Shown here in pieces: positions 1-7,128 of a stretch of DNA of 7,397 nt. The stretch is taken from the NCBI GenBank assembly GCA_020024395.1, contig JAHHTV010000073.1, positions 1 to 7,397 of the forward strand. The letters are read 5' to 3'. The notes under the pieces are model-generated. The model was not told where the DNA came from and searched no databases. It saw only the letters and a program-made list of their open reading frames with translations. The stretch's first letter is position 1, and each line of letters opens with the position of its first letter. The translations under genes and the position numbers were made by a program. This DNA comes from Anaerotignum sp. Lineage in GTDB: Bacteria > Bacillota > Clostridia > Lachnospirales > Anaerotignaceae.

Positions 1-61
1 GTTCATAAACCGACAGAATATTGTTTCGTTTGGCACAAAAATTGCGTATTCTATATCATAT

Positions 62-94
62 AAAAAAAAGAGCATATATTTTTGCTCTTTTTTT
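62..94 (-). terminator. Intrinsic terminator at the end of the aro operon, probably bidirectional
   Basis: Positions 63-74 (seven A then GAGCA) pair perfectly with 83-94 (TGCTC then seven T) over 12 bp, around an 8-nt loop. Read on the minus strand, the GAGCA/TGCTC core is followed by a run of eight T, the usual form of a Rho-independent terminator. It starts 7 nt after the aroQ stop codon, so it most likely ends the operon transcript. The hairpin is nearly symmetrical with a T run on either strand, so it could also stop a plus-strand transcript entering from the left. Confidence 0.9.
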
Positions 95-101
95 CATATT
101 T

Positions 102-539
102 TTATACATGATATTTTTGTTTCAAATAAGCAATCGCTTCCAGATACCCTGCAAAGCCTTTCCCTGTAATGGTTTTTTCACAAGCCATACCTGCATAAGA
201 AATTTTTCTGAAATCTTCTCTTTGCTCCACCGCTGATAAATGTACTTCTACCGCTGGTAAACAAACCGCTTTCAATGCGTCCAGTATGGCAATGCTGGTA
301 TGGGTATATGCAGCAGGATTTATCACAATGGCATCTGTTTTGTCAAAATATGCTTGTTGTATACGGTCTACCAATCCCCCTTCATGATTGGATTGATATA
401 TCTCTACTTGTATATTTTCTTTTTCACAGTATGTTTGTATTTGGTTTATCAAATCTTGATATGTCTGTGTACCATAAATTTCTTTTTCTCGTATACCCAA
501 TAAATTCAAATTGGGGCCATTGATTACCAATATATTCAT
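102..539 (-). CDS. aroQ: Type II 3-dehydroquinate dehydratase
   Basis: A 145-residue protein, the usual size for the small type II dehydroquinases that form dodecamers in the cytoplasm. It dehydrates 3-dehydroquinate to 3-dehydroshikimate, the third step of the shikimate pathway. Visible motifs are NGPNLNLLG (7-15), the flexible lid with Arg17 and the catalytic Tyr22 (REKEIYG), QSNHEG (49-54), INPAAYTHTS (73-82) with Asn74 and His80, and EVHLS (98-102) with the second catalytic residue His100, followed by REDFR ending at Arg111. This spacing matches the family, including the M. tuberculosis enzyme. It is the last gene of the operon. The start is ATG at 539, with an AAGGAAG ribosome site that begins in the pheA stop codon 12 nt upstream, so translation is probably coupled to pheA. 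Nothing suggests the unrelated type I enzyme AroD. Confidence 0.97.
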   Translation of the reverse strand: MNILVINGPNLNLLGIREKEIYGTQTYQDLINQIQTYCEKENIQVEIYQSNHEGGLVDRIQQAYFDKTDAIVINPAAYTHTSIAILDALKAVCLPAVEVHLSAVEQREDFRKISYAGMACEKTITGKGFAGYLEAIAYLKQKYHV

Positions 540-551
540 ATTTTCACTTCC

Positions 552-1694
552 TTACACCATCTCTGCATAACATCCCAAGAAAGAAAGTTTATCTGCACCA
601 CATTCCATATCTTTGAGCAATATTTGCACATCTTCTGAAAATATAGACGCTTCCAAATCAAAATAAAAACGGAATTCAAAATCTTTTCCTGCAATGGGGC
701 GGCTTTCCAATTTACTCAAATTGACATGATGTGCCGCAATTTTACCCAACATTTGATACAATGCCCCTGGTTCATGTGCCAAAGAAAGCAATAAACTAAT
801 TTTGCCAGAACCTGCATACAATTCCATATTTTTTGCAATACAAATAAAACGTGTATAATTATTTTGATGATTTTGTATATCATCGTTCAGCACTTGCAAA
901 CCATATAATTTTGCACATTCTTCAGAAGCGATTGCTGCAATATCTGTCCTTTGGCTTTCTGCCACATATTTTGCGGCAGTTGCTGTATTTTCAAATATGG
1001 TCACTTTTACATCAGGCAAAGATTTCAAAAATGCACTACATTGGTGTAATGCTTGTTCGTGTGACACAATTTCTTTGATTTGTGATAAATCTATTCCTTT
1101 TTTTGTCAGCAATGCATGGTGAATATGCAATTTCAAACTTCTCACAATATAAAATTGATGTTTTACCATCAAATCATACACTTCTGTCACAGAACCTGCG
1201 GAGCTATTTTCTACAGGTAACACACCATACTGACATAAACCACTTTCTACTGCATGAAATACATTTTCAAAGCTATGAAAAAACATGGTATTCGGCATAG
1301 AAAACAAACGTCCACAAGCACGAGCCGCATAAGACCCCTCTGTTCCTTGGCAAGCAACCACTGCTTTTCTTGGGAACTCCATCAATGGGTTTTGCACTTG
1401 TTTTTTGATTTCTTTTGTCAATGTGGTTTCGTTTTGCAAAATGCCTGCTTGGTAACTTCTGCTGACATCAAACATGGTTTGATACAATGTATTTGCATAT
1501 AAACCAAAATCATCACCGGCTTGTTCCATCACATTTTGCAAAACGATTTTTTCTCTTTTTTTATCCAATACTGGTAGATTTTTTTCTGCTTTTGCAGAAG
1601 CAATTGCCGTCGCTGTCTGCATTCTTTTTACAAATAAATCTACCATTTTGGTATCAATATCATTGATTTGTTTTCTAAGCTGTTCCAATTCCAT
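552..1694 (-). CDS. pheA: Bifunctional chorismate mutase / prephenate dehydratase (P-protein)
   Basis: A 380-residue P-protein that converts chorismate to prephenate and then to phenylpyruvate, the precursor of phenylalanine. Residues 1-85 form an AroQ-fold chorismate mutase: Arg7, Arg24, Lys35, Asp44, Arg47 and Glu48 keep the spacing of the E. coli active-site residues, and Gln82 probably matches Gln88. Residues 110-290 are the prephenate dehydratase domain, with GTEGSYAA (117-124), LPVENSSAGSV (159-169) and the catalytic NYTRF (279-283). Residues 298-350 form an ACT domain with GALYQML (310-316) and ESRP (330-333), the two motifs that bind phenylalanine in this family, so feedback inhibition by Phe is expected. 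The start is ATG at 1694 behind AAGGAG, which directly follows the aroC stop 15 nt upstream. The length is typical and both catalytic domains look intact. Confidence 0.97.
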   Translation of the reverse strand: MELEQLRKQINDIDTKMVDLFVKRMQTATAIASAKAEKNLPVLDKKREKIVLQNVMEQAGDDFGLYANTLYQTMFDVSRSYQAGILQNETTLTKEIKKQVQNPLMEFPRKAVVACQGTEGSYAARACGRLFSMPNTMFFHSFENVFHAVESGLCQYGVLPVENSSAGSVTEVYDLMVKHQFYIVRSLKLHIHHALLTKKGIDLSQIKEIVSHEQALHQCSAFLKSLPDVKVTIFENTATAAKYVAESQRTDIAAIASEECAKLYGLQVLNDDIQNHQNNYTRFICIAKNMELYAGSGKISLLLSLAHEPGALYQMLGKIAAHHVNLSKLESRPIAGKDFEFRFYFDLEASIFSEDVQILLKDMECGADKLSFLGCYAEMV

Positions 1695-1709
1695 GTTTTT
1701 CTCTCCTTT

Positions 1710-2798
1710 TCATTTGTATTGCAACATATCCAAATCCAATAACGCAATGGCGATTGCTGCTTCCACGCAAGGTACTGCTCTTGGTACAATACAAGGGTCA
1801 TGTCGCCCTACAATACGAAGTGTTTCATTTTGTTTTGTTTCCCAACTGATTGTTTGTTGTTCTTGTGATATAGAAGGTGTTGGTTTGAATGCCACACGCA
1901 CAACCAAAGGCATACCACTAGAAATACCGCCCAAGCTGCCACCATGGTTATTTGTTTTGGTTTTGATACTGCCATCTATATCATAATAAAAATCATCATT
2001 ATTTTCAGAACCCATCATATCAGCCGCCGCAAATCCTGCACCAAATTCTACACCTTTCACTGCAGGAATGGCATACAACAACGATGCAATTTTACTTTCC
2101 AGACCATCAAACATAGGTTCTCCCAATCCCACAGGCAAACCAACTGCAACCACTTCCACTACACCACCAACAGAATTTTGTTCTGCTTTGGCTTTTGCAA
2201 TGATTTTTTGCATGCTTTCTCCTGCTTTTTCATCAATGGTCGGAAACGGCTTTTCTGTCACAGCTTTCAGCTCTGCCGCTGTGATATTTACGGTATCCCA
2301 TGTGTTATCTTTACAATGTTTGATAGACGCAATATGTGCCCCAATGGCAATGCCTTTTCGTTCCAATATCTGCATACAAACAGCCCCCGCAAAGCAAAGT
2401 GGTGCTGTCAATCTACCCGAAAAATGTCCGCCACCTCTATAGTCTTGAAACCCTTTATATTTGACAGTGGCAGTATAATCTGCGTGACCTGGTCTTGGCA
2501 TTTTTCTCAAATTGCTATAATCTTTAGAACGTGTATTTGTGTTTTCTATTATGGCACAAATTGGTGCACCACATGTTTTATTTTGAAACAATCCAGAAAT
2601 CACTTTTGGCATATCTGCTTCTTTTCTGGTTGTAGAGTATGCATTTTGCCCAGGTGCCCGTCTTTGCAAAAATGCTTGCACATTTTCCAAATCAATATAT
2701 TCTCCTGCGGGCAATCCATCTATCATCACACCAATGGCATCAGAATGTGATTGTCCAAAAATAGAAATTTTCACACGTTCTCCAAAATTAGAGGACAT
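1710..2798 (-). CDS. aroC: Chorismate synthase
   Basis: A 362-residue protein that removes phosphate from EPSP to give chorismate, using reduced FMN, and so makes the branch-point compound for Phe, Tyr and Trp. Family signatures are FGQSHS (14-19), RPGHADYT (102-109) with His105, NNHGGSLGGISSGMP (283-297), KPTPSI (305-310) and GRHDPCIVPRAVPCVEA (331-347). Two signatures differ from the textbook form: FGQSHS replaces FGESHG, and RGGGHFSGRLTAP (121-133) replaces the common RGGGRSSARET. I recall the latter as a clostridial subfamily variant. The start is ATG at 2798, because GGGAGG lies 8 nt before it. The upstream GTG (2807) and ATG (2804) are too close to that site or overlap it. The gene overlaps the end of aroA by 11 nt, so translational coupling is likely. 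Confidence 0.96.
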   Translation of the reverse strand: MSSNFGERVKISIFGQSHSDAIGVMIDGLPAGEYIDLENVQAFLQRRAPGQNAYSTTRKEADMPKVISGLFQNKTCGAPICAIIENTNTRSKDYSNLRKMPRPGHADYTATVKYKGFQDYRGGGHFSGRLTAPLCFAGAVCMQILERKGIAIGAHIASIKHCKDNTWDTVNITAAELKAVTEKPFPTIDEKAGESMQKIIAKAKAEQNSVGGVVEVVAVGLPVGLGEPMFDGLESKIASLLYAIPAVKGVEFGAGFAAADMMGSENNDDFYYDIDGSIKTKTNNHGGSLGGISSGMPLVVRVAFKPTPSISQEQQTISWETKQNETLRIVGRHDPCIVPRAVPCVEAAIAIALLDLDMLQYK

Positions 2799-4053
2799 CT
2801 GCATCACCTCCCAGTTTTACAAATTCCGCAAAAAAGTTTGGATAAGATTTACAAACCGCCTGCGCACCTTCTATCACAATATTTTGTTGTACTGCTGTTG
2901 CACCAATGGTGGATGCCATAACAATGCGATGGTCATTGTATCCATTTATTGTGATTTCTGTTTCTACTTCTTTTCTTTTGCCGCTAGAAATACAAATACC
3001 ATCTTCATATTCTTCCACAGCAACACCAAATTTTTGCAATACATCGGCAATCGCTGCCAATCTATCGCTTTCTTTGATGCGCAAACGCCCTGCATGATAG
3101 ATTTCTGTTTTTCCTTCTGCAACTGCTGCCACCATACACAATATCGGCACCATATCTGGAATTTGTGCTGCATCAATACGGCAGCCTTTTAATTGTTTTG
3201 GCTGTACAGTCACTGTATCTTCTGTGATAGCAACTTCTGCACCAAATTGTTCTAAAATATCCATAATAGCTTTATCGCCTTGTTTGCTATCCTGTCGCAA
3301 TCCATGGCAAGTAATTTTATTTGTTGTTGCACCTGCCGCAAGCCAAAACGCTGCATTTGACCAATCACCCTCTGCTTGTATTTGTTTGGGTGTATGATAT
3401 TGCTGCTTTCCAGAAACAAAAAATCCACTTTCTGTTTGTTGTATTTTGATACCAAATTTTTGTAATGTATCAAGCGTCATGTTCAAATAGCCTTTTGACT
3501 CTATTTCTGTTGTCAATATCATTTCGCTATCTTGTTCCAACAAAGGCAATGCAAACAAAAATCCTGTCAAAAATTGTGAGCTAATATTGGCAGGCAGTAC
3601 AAATTTTCCACCCAACAATTTACCAGATAACTCCAAGGGCAAACAATCATCACTGACAACGCAACCATGTTGCTGCAATGTTTGTGTTATGACAGAAATG
3701 GGGCGTTCTGGCAATCTGCCTTTGCCTTCTATCCATGCATTTTTTCCAAGTGCTGCCACAATCGGCAATAAAAAACGCAATGTTGACCCACTTTCGCCAC
3801 AATCCAGCAAAGCTGTTTCCTCATTTTTTACAATCGGTACCACTTTCACACCATATTCCATGCACTTAACTTCTGCCCCCAATTCCTGTATACATCTTAT
3901 GGTAGCGTCAATGTCTTCTGAACGTCCTTGAAACAAAATTTCTGTTGGTGCATCTGCCAATGCTGCCGCAATGAGTAAGCGATGCACATTTGATTTTGAA
4001 GCAGGAATGGTGACATCACCTTGTAGCTGTCTTTTCCCAATTTTGATATTCAT
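2788..4053 (-). CDS. aroA: 3-phosphoshikimate 1-carboxyvinyltransferase (EPSP synthase)
   Basis: A 421-residue enzyme that joins PEP to shikimate 3-phosphate to make EPSP, and the target of glyphosate. Visible motifs are PASKSNVHR (17-25) with Lys20 and Arg25, DCGESGSTLRF (84-94), GRLPERP (112-118), SSQFLTG (158-164), EGDWSNAAFW (228-237), Asp300 in IPDMVP, RIKESDR (325-331) with Glu328 and Arg331, NDHR (373-376) and CKSYP (401-405) with Lys402. These match the substrate-binding residues of the E. coli enzyme in order and spacing. The DCGESGSTLRF loop is neither the class I GNAGTAMRP nor the class II GNSGTT form. Two ATG codons stand in tandem (4056 and 4053). I chose the second because AGGTAGG lies 6 nt before it, but the first would add only one residue. 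It starts 11 nt after the aroB stop and ends inside aroC. Confidence 0.96.
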   Translation of the reverse strand: MNIKIGKRQLQGDVTIPASKSNVHRLLIAAALADAPTEILFQGRSEDIDATIRCIQELGAEVKCMEYGVKVVPIVKNEETALLDCGESGSTLRFLLPIVAALGKNAWIEGKGRLPERPISVITQTLQQHGCVVSDDCLPLELSGKLLGGKFVLPANISSQFLTGFLFALPLLEQDSEMILTTEIESKGYLNMTLDTLQKFGIKIQQTESGFFVSGKQQYHTPKQIQAEGDWSNAAFWLAAGATTNKITCHGLRQDSKQGDKAIMDILEQFGAEVAITEDTVTVQPKQLKGCRIDAAQIPDMVPILCMVAAVAEGKTEIYHAGRLRIKESDRLAAIADVLQKFGVAVEEYEDGICISSGKRKEVETEITINGYNDHRIVMASTIGATAVQQNIVIEGAQAVCKSYPNFFAEFVKLGGDADVL

Positions 4054-4064
4054 CATGCACCTAC

Positions 4065-5123
4065 CTATTCTCCCATTGCCAGTTCTGCCAACTTTTCCAC
4101 ATCTGAAACACAAATATCCACAATTTCACAATGTCCAATATCATATGGAAACACGAATTGTATGATGTTGCCTTTTCTTTTTTTGTCGTGTAATGCACCT
4201 TCTGCCAAATCTTTTGCCAAATAACAACAGTCCACAGGCAAATGATTGTTTTGCAATGCATTTTTTATCTGTTGTGTCAGACCTTTTTTTGCTTTGCCCA
4301 TTTTTTCTGCTGCCCTTGCCATCAATACCATACCTATCCCCACAGCTTGCCCATGTGTCATTTCAAAATTGCTTTTCCATTCTATGGCATGACCGAATGT
4401 ATGCCCCAAATTCAATAATTTTCTATCACCCTGTTCGGTTTCATCTTTTTCCACAATGTCCCGTTTCATAGATACACACATTTCCACAATTTCTTCCAAA
4501 TGGCTGTATATATCTCCTTTCGCAACTTGCAAAAATAATGCTTCATTCCCAAGTATGCCATATTTCAATGCTTCTGCCACACCATCTGCAAATACAACAT
4601 CAGGTAATTTTGACAATATTTCCGTATCACAAAGCACCAATCTTGGCTGATAAAAAGCACCCGCTAAATTTTTCCCTGCTTTTAAGTCAATGGCTGTTTT
4701 ACCGCCTACCGATGCATCAATCGCCGACAAAAATGTGGTAGGTATTTGCACAAATGCAATTCCTCTTTGATACACAGCCGCCGCAAAGCCTGCCATATCT
4801 CCTACAACACCGCCACCCAATGCCACAATGACATCTTTTCTTGTCATTTCCTGTTCTGCCAAAAATTCTAAAATATTGCTCCATGTTGTGATTGTTTTTG
4901 ATACTTCACCAGCTGGAAATGTGTATTGGCATACAATATAGCCAGATTGTTCCAATGATTGTTTCACAATGGGAGCATATAACACAGACACAATATCATC
5001 TGTAATGATTGCCGCTTTGCATGGTGCAACAACTGCTTTCATTTGTGTACCAATTTGAGGAAGTATGCCATTTCCAATTTGTATTTCATAAGGAATGTTG
5101 GTATTTACCGTTACTGTTTTCAT
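4065..5123 (-). CDS. aroB: 3-dehydroquinate synthase
   Basis: A 352-residue NAD- and metal-dependent enzyme that cyclises DAHP to 3-dehydroquinate, the second step of the pathway. The nucleotide-binding segment GGGVVGDMAGF (103-113) is followed by PTTFLSAIDASVGGKTAID (128-146), the classic AroB signature. The metal ligands can be assigned as Glu184 (GVAEALKYG), His241 (GHTFGHAIE) and His257 (THGQAVGIGM). The length is close to the 360-residue family norm. The related 2-deoxy-scyllo-inosose synthases share the fold, but the operon context makes AroB the clear choice. The start is ATG at 5123. Its AAGGAAG ribosome site begins within the tyrA stop codon, and this junction is almost identical to the one before aroQ. 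Confidence 0.97.
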   Translation of the reverse strand: MKTVTVNTNIPYEIQIGNGILPQIGTQMKAVVAPCKAAIITDDIVSVLYAPIVKQSLEQSGYIVCQYTFPAGEVSKTITTWSNILEFLAEQEMTRKDVIVALGGGVVGDMAGFAAAVYQRGIAFVQIPTTFLSAIDASVGGKTAIDLKAGKNLAGAFYQPRLVLCDTEILSKLPDVVFADGVAEALKYGILGNEALFLQVAKGDIYSHLEEIVEMCVSMKRDIVEKDETEQGDRKLLNLGHTFGHAIEWKSNFEMTHGQAVGIGMVLMARAAEKMGKAKKGLTQQIKNALQNNHLPVDCCYLAKDLAEGALHDKKRKGNIIQFVFPYDIGHCEIVDICVSDVEKLAELAMGE

Positions 5124-5135
5124 TATTTCACTTCC

Positions 5136-5984
5136 TTAATCAAATTCTTTGACTTCATCCACAGCCAGTCTTTTTTGTTTGCCGTCTTTCAACATTTCCT
5201 GCAATGTTTCTGCGTCACCTTTGTGTATCACATCGCTATATAATTGCAGTCTTGCAATCAAACCATCAATTTCTTCTGCCAAATAATCTTTATTTTGCAA
5301 AAACAATTCTGTCCACATGGTTTCATTTAATTTTGCAACTCTTGTCATATCATGAAAACTGCCTGCGGAAAATCCTTTGAATTTCGGAGAAAGTTCACTT
5401 TTGATATATGCACTAGAAACCACATGTGCCAGCTGTGAAGTATAAGCAATCATTTTGTCATGTTCTTCTGGTGTGGTAACTTGCATACGACCAAATCCCA
5501 TACTTTTGAATAATTCGCTTAATATATTCACATCTTTGATGTTTGTACCTTTGTAAGGCGTTAATATCATGGTTGCTCCATCAAATAAATCTGCTTTTGA
5601 GTAGGTAAATCCAGAGCGTTCAATACCTGCCATAGGGTGTGCCCCCACAAATACAAAATCATGTTGTGCTACAATATCTTGCAAACCATCACATACCATA
5701 CGTTTTACCCCTGTGCAATCTGCAACCAAAGCACCTTTTTTGAATATATCTGCATATTGTGTCACATAATCTATCGTTGCTTGTGGATACAGTGCCAAAA
5801 GCACCACATCACAATCTTTTGGATTACCATTTTCCATACAACTATCAACCGCTTCTGCCATGATTGCACCCAAACGCACACGCTCTGCACAATCCCAGCC
5901 AACCACTTCATGATTTGTTTTTTGTTTTATTGCTTTTGCTAAAGAACCGCCAATCAGTCCCAGTCCCACAACACCGATTTTCAT
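5136..5984 (-). CDS. tyrA: Prephenate dehydrogenase, short form without ACT domain
   Basis: A 282-residue dehydrogenase that oxidatively decarboxylates prephenate to 4-hydroxyphenylpyruvate, the precursor of tyrosine. The N-terminal Rossmann fold shows GLGLIGGS (7-14) and ends its second strand in GWD (29-31). Asp31 there predicts NAD rather than NADP. The catalytic region contains GAHPMAG (114-120) with His116, TSQLAH (182-187) with His187, and DMTR (212-215) with Arg215, the usual prephenate-binding positions. The protein ends at about residue 282 and lacks the C-terminal ACT domain found in the longer Bacillus-type TyrA. An arogenate-specific enzyme cannot be excluded from sequence alone. 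The start is ATG at 5984, with AGAGGTGG upstream and MKIGVVGLG as a normal family N-terminus. An in-frame ATG at 6032 lies inside aroF and is less likely. The gap to aroF is 23 nt. Confidence 0.95.
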   Translation of the reverse strand: MKIGVVGLGLIGGSLAKAIKQKTNHEVVGWDCAERVRLGAIMAEAVDSCMENGNPKDCDVVLLALYPQATIDYVTQYADIFKKGALVADCTGVKRMVCDGLQDIVAQHDFVFVGAHPMAGIERSGFTYSKADLFDGATMILTPYKGTNIKDVNILSELFKSMGFGRMQVTTPEEHDKMIAYTSQLAHVVSSAYIKSELSPKFKGFSAGSFHDMTRVAKLNETMWTELFLQNKDYLAEEIDGLIARLQLYSDVIHKGDAETLQEMLKDGKQKRLAVDEVKEFD

Positions 5985-6007
5985 ATATGCCACCTCTTTC
6001 TGATTTT

Positions 6008-7027
6008 TTATTCGTTTTCTTTGAATTTGCAAGCAAATGGTCTAATTTGGAACACCGCTTTTGCCACATCGTCAAATGCCTCTGGTGTCAAAGATTGTGC
6101 ACCATCACACAATGCTTTTGTAGGGTCATTGTGTACTTCAATCATCAAACCATCTGCACCTGCTGCGGTTGCTGCCATTGCCATGGGTTTTACCATGTGT
6201 GCATATCCCAAAGCATGACTAGGGTCAATGATAACTGGCAAATGTGTCAATTTTTTCAAAACTGGAATAACAGATAAATCCAGTGTATTTCTTGTTCTTG
6301 TTTCAAAAGTACGGATACCTCTTTCACACAATATGACATTTTCATTGCCGCCTGCCATAATGTATTCTGCACTCATCAACCATTCGTCAATGGTGTTTGC
6401 AAGACCTCTTTTTAACAAAATCGGTTTTCTTGTTTTGCCCAATTCTCTGAGCAAATCAAAATTTTGCATATTTCTTGCACCAACCTGTATCAAATCCACA
6501 GGTTCAAACATTTCCAAATGAGAAATATTCATAATTTCTGATACAATCGGCAAACCTGTTTTTGCTTTTGCTTCTTGCAACAATGTAATCCCTTCACCTT
6601 TCAAACCTTGGAATGCGTAAGGAGAAGTACGAGGTTTGAATGCACCCCCTCTGAGCAATCCTGCACCTGATTTTTTTACACATTCTGCCACATAGCAAAC
6701 TTGTTCTTCCGACTCCACAGAGCAAGGTCCTGCAATGATTTGGAAATTCCCGCCACCAATTTTTACACCTGCGACATCAACCACCAATGGTTCTCCATGA
6801 AATTTAGAATTTGCATTTTTGAATGGTTCTTGAATTTTTTTGACACTTTCCACAATATCCAGTGCCCCTACCAAATCCATATCTACTTGTGAAGTATCCC
6901 CCACCAAACCAATGATGGTATGTTGTTTGCCAACAGAAATATGTGTATCAAGCCCTAGGCTGTGTATCCAAGCCTTCAAATTTTCCACTTGTTCTTGTTT
7001 TACGTTTTGTTTCAATACAACAATCAT
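6008..7027 (-). CDS. aroF: DAHP synthase, type I-beta with N-terminal regulatory domain
   Basis: A 339-residue enzyme that condenses PEP and erythrose 4-phosphate to DAHP, the committed first step of the pathway. Residues 1-70 form a small ferredoxin-like (ACT-like) domain, and residues 80-335 the TIM barrel. Barrel motifs are IIAGPCSVESEE (97-108), RGGAFKPRTSP (126-136), QVGARNMQNF (181-190), LKRGLANTIDEW (205-216) and IIDPSHALG (266-274). Cys102, His271, Glu297 and Asp308 fit the four metal ligands, and length and spacing are almost those of the Thermotoga maritima enzyme (338 residues), whose N-terminal domain mediates inhibition by Tyr and to a lesser extent Phe. The same feedback is inferred here. 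The start is ATG at 7027 with AAGGAGGT 7 nt before it, the strongest ribosome site in the operon. It is the first enzyme gene after the attenuator. Confidence 0.97.
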   Translation of the reverse strand: MIVVLKQNVKQEQVENLKAWIHSLGLDTHISVGKQHTIIGLVGDTSQVDMDLVGALDIVESVKKIQEPFKNANSKFHGEPLVVDVAGVKIGGGNFQIIAGPCSVESEEQVCYVAECVKKSGAGLLRGGAFKPRTSPYAFQGLKGEGITLLQEAKAKTGLPIVSEIMNISHLEMFEPVDLIQVGARNMQNFDLLRELGKTRKPILLKRGLANTIDEWLMSAEYIMAGGNENVILCERGIRTFETRTRNTLDLSVIPVLKKLTHLPVIIDPSHALGYAHMVKPMAMAATAAGADGLMIEVHNDPTKALCDGAQSLTPEAFDDVAKAVFQIRPFACKFKENE

Positions 7028-7062
7028 GCCAAATACCTCCTTGATATATCTATCATCTCATT

Positions 7063-7082
7063 TTATAAAAGTTTATAAAAGT
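7063..7082 (-). repeat. Two-copy 10-bp tandem repeat between attenuator and aroF
   Basis: TTATAAAAGT occurs twice in exact tandem (7063-7072 and 7073-7082), just after the terminator T tract and about 35 nt before the aroF start. Read on the minus strand it gives two ACTTTTATAA units. The TATAAA elements resemble -10 boxes, so a weak promoter that bypasses the attenuator is possible, but no good -35 box is visible. It could also simply be an A/T-rich spacer. Confidence 0.5.
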
Positions 7083-7085
7083 CCT

Positions 7086-7128
7086 AAAAATAAAGAAAGA
7101 CCTCGCAGCGAATTTCACTGCGAAGTCT
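7086..7128 (-). terminator. Leader terminator (attenuator) upstream of aroF
   Basis: On the minus strand, positions 7128-7116 (AGACTTCGCAGTG) pair with 7110-7098 (CGCTGCGAGGTCT) over 13 uninterrupted pairs, two of them G-U, around a 5-nt loop. A T-rich tract, TTCTTTATTTTT (7097-7086), follows directly. The plus strand has no comparable T tract after the hairpin, so it acts on minus-strand transcription. It lies between the promoter and aroF, so it would stop transcription before the first enzyme gene unless disrupted. Bases 7107-7120 are shared with the competing antiterminator pairing. Confidence 0.9.

Noticed and set aside
38..53. A-rich stretch followed by CGTATTCT, also seen at 7344-7360, as a possible flanking repeat of the operon
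   Set aside because: The exact match is only 8 bp with gapped A-tract similarity, which is likely to occur by chance. There are no inverted ends or target duplications.
1944..2750. Long plus-strand reading frame (268 codons) opposite aroC
   Set aside because: It lies entirely antisense to a well-conserved chorismate synthase, has low-complexity Cys/His/Phe-rich content and matches no recognised protein. It is a shadow frame.
2799..2807. GTG or ATG start for aroC at 2807 or 2804
   Set aside because: The GGGAGG ribosome site overlaps or nearly touches these codons. The ATG at 2798 is at the proper 8-nt distance.
5985..6032. Longer tyrA start at 6032 adding 16 residues
   Set aside because: The extension lies in the end of aroF, is Lys/Arg-rich and not Rossmann-like, and the ATG at 5984 has a good ribosome site and a normal family N-terminus.
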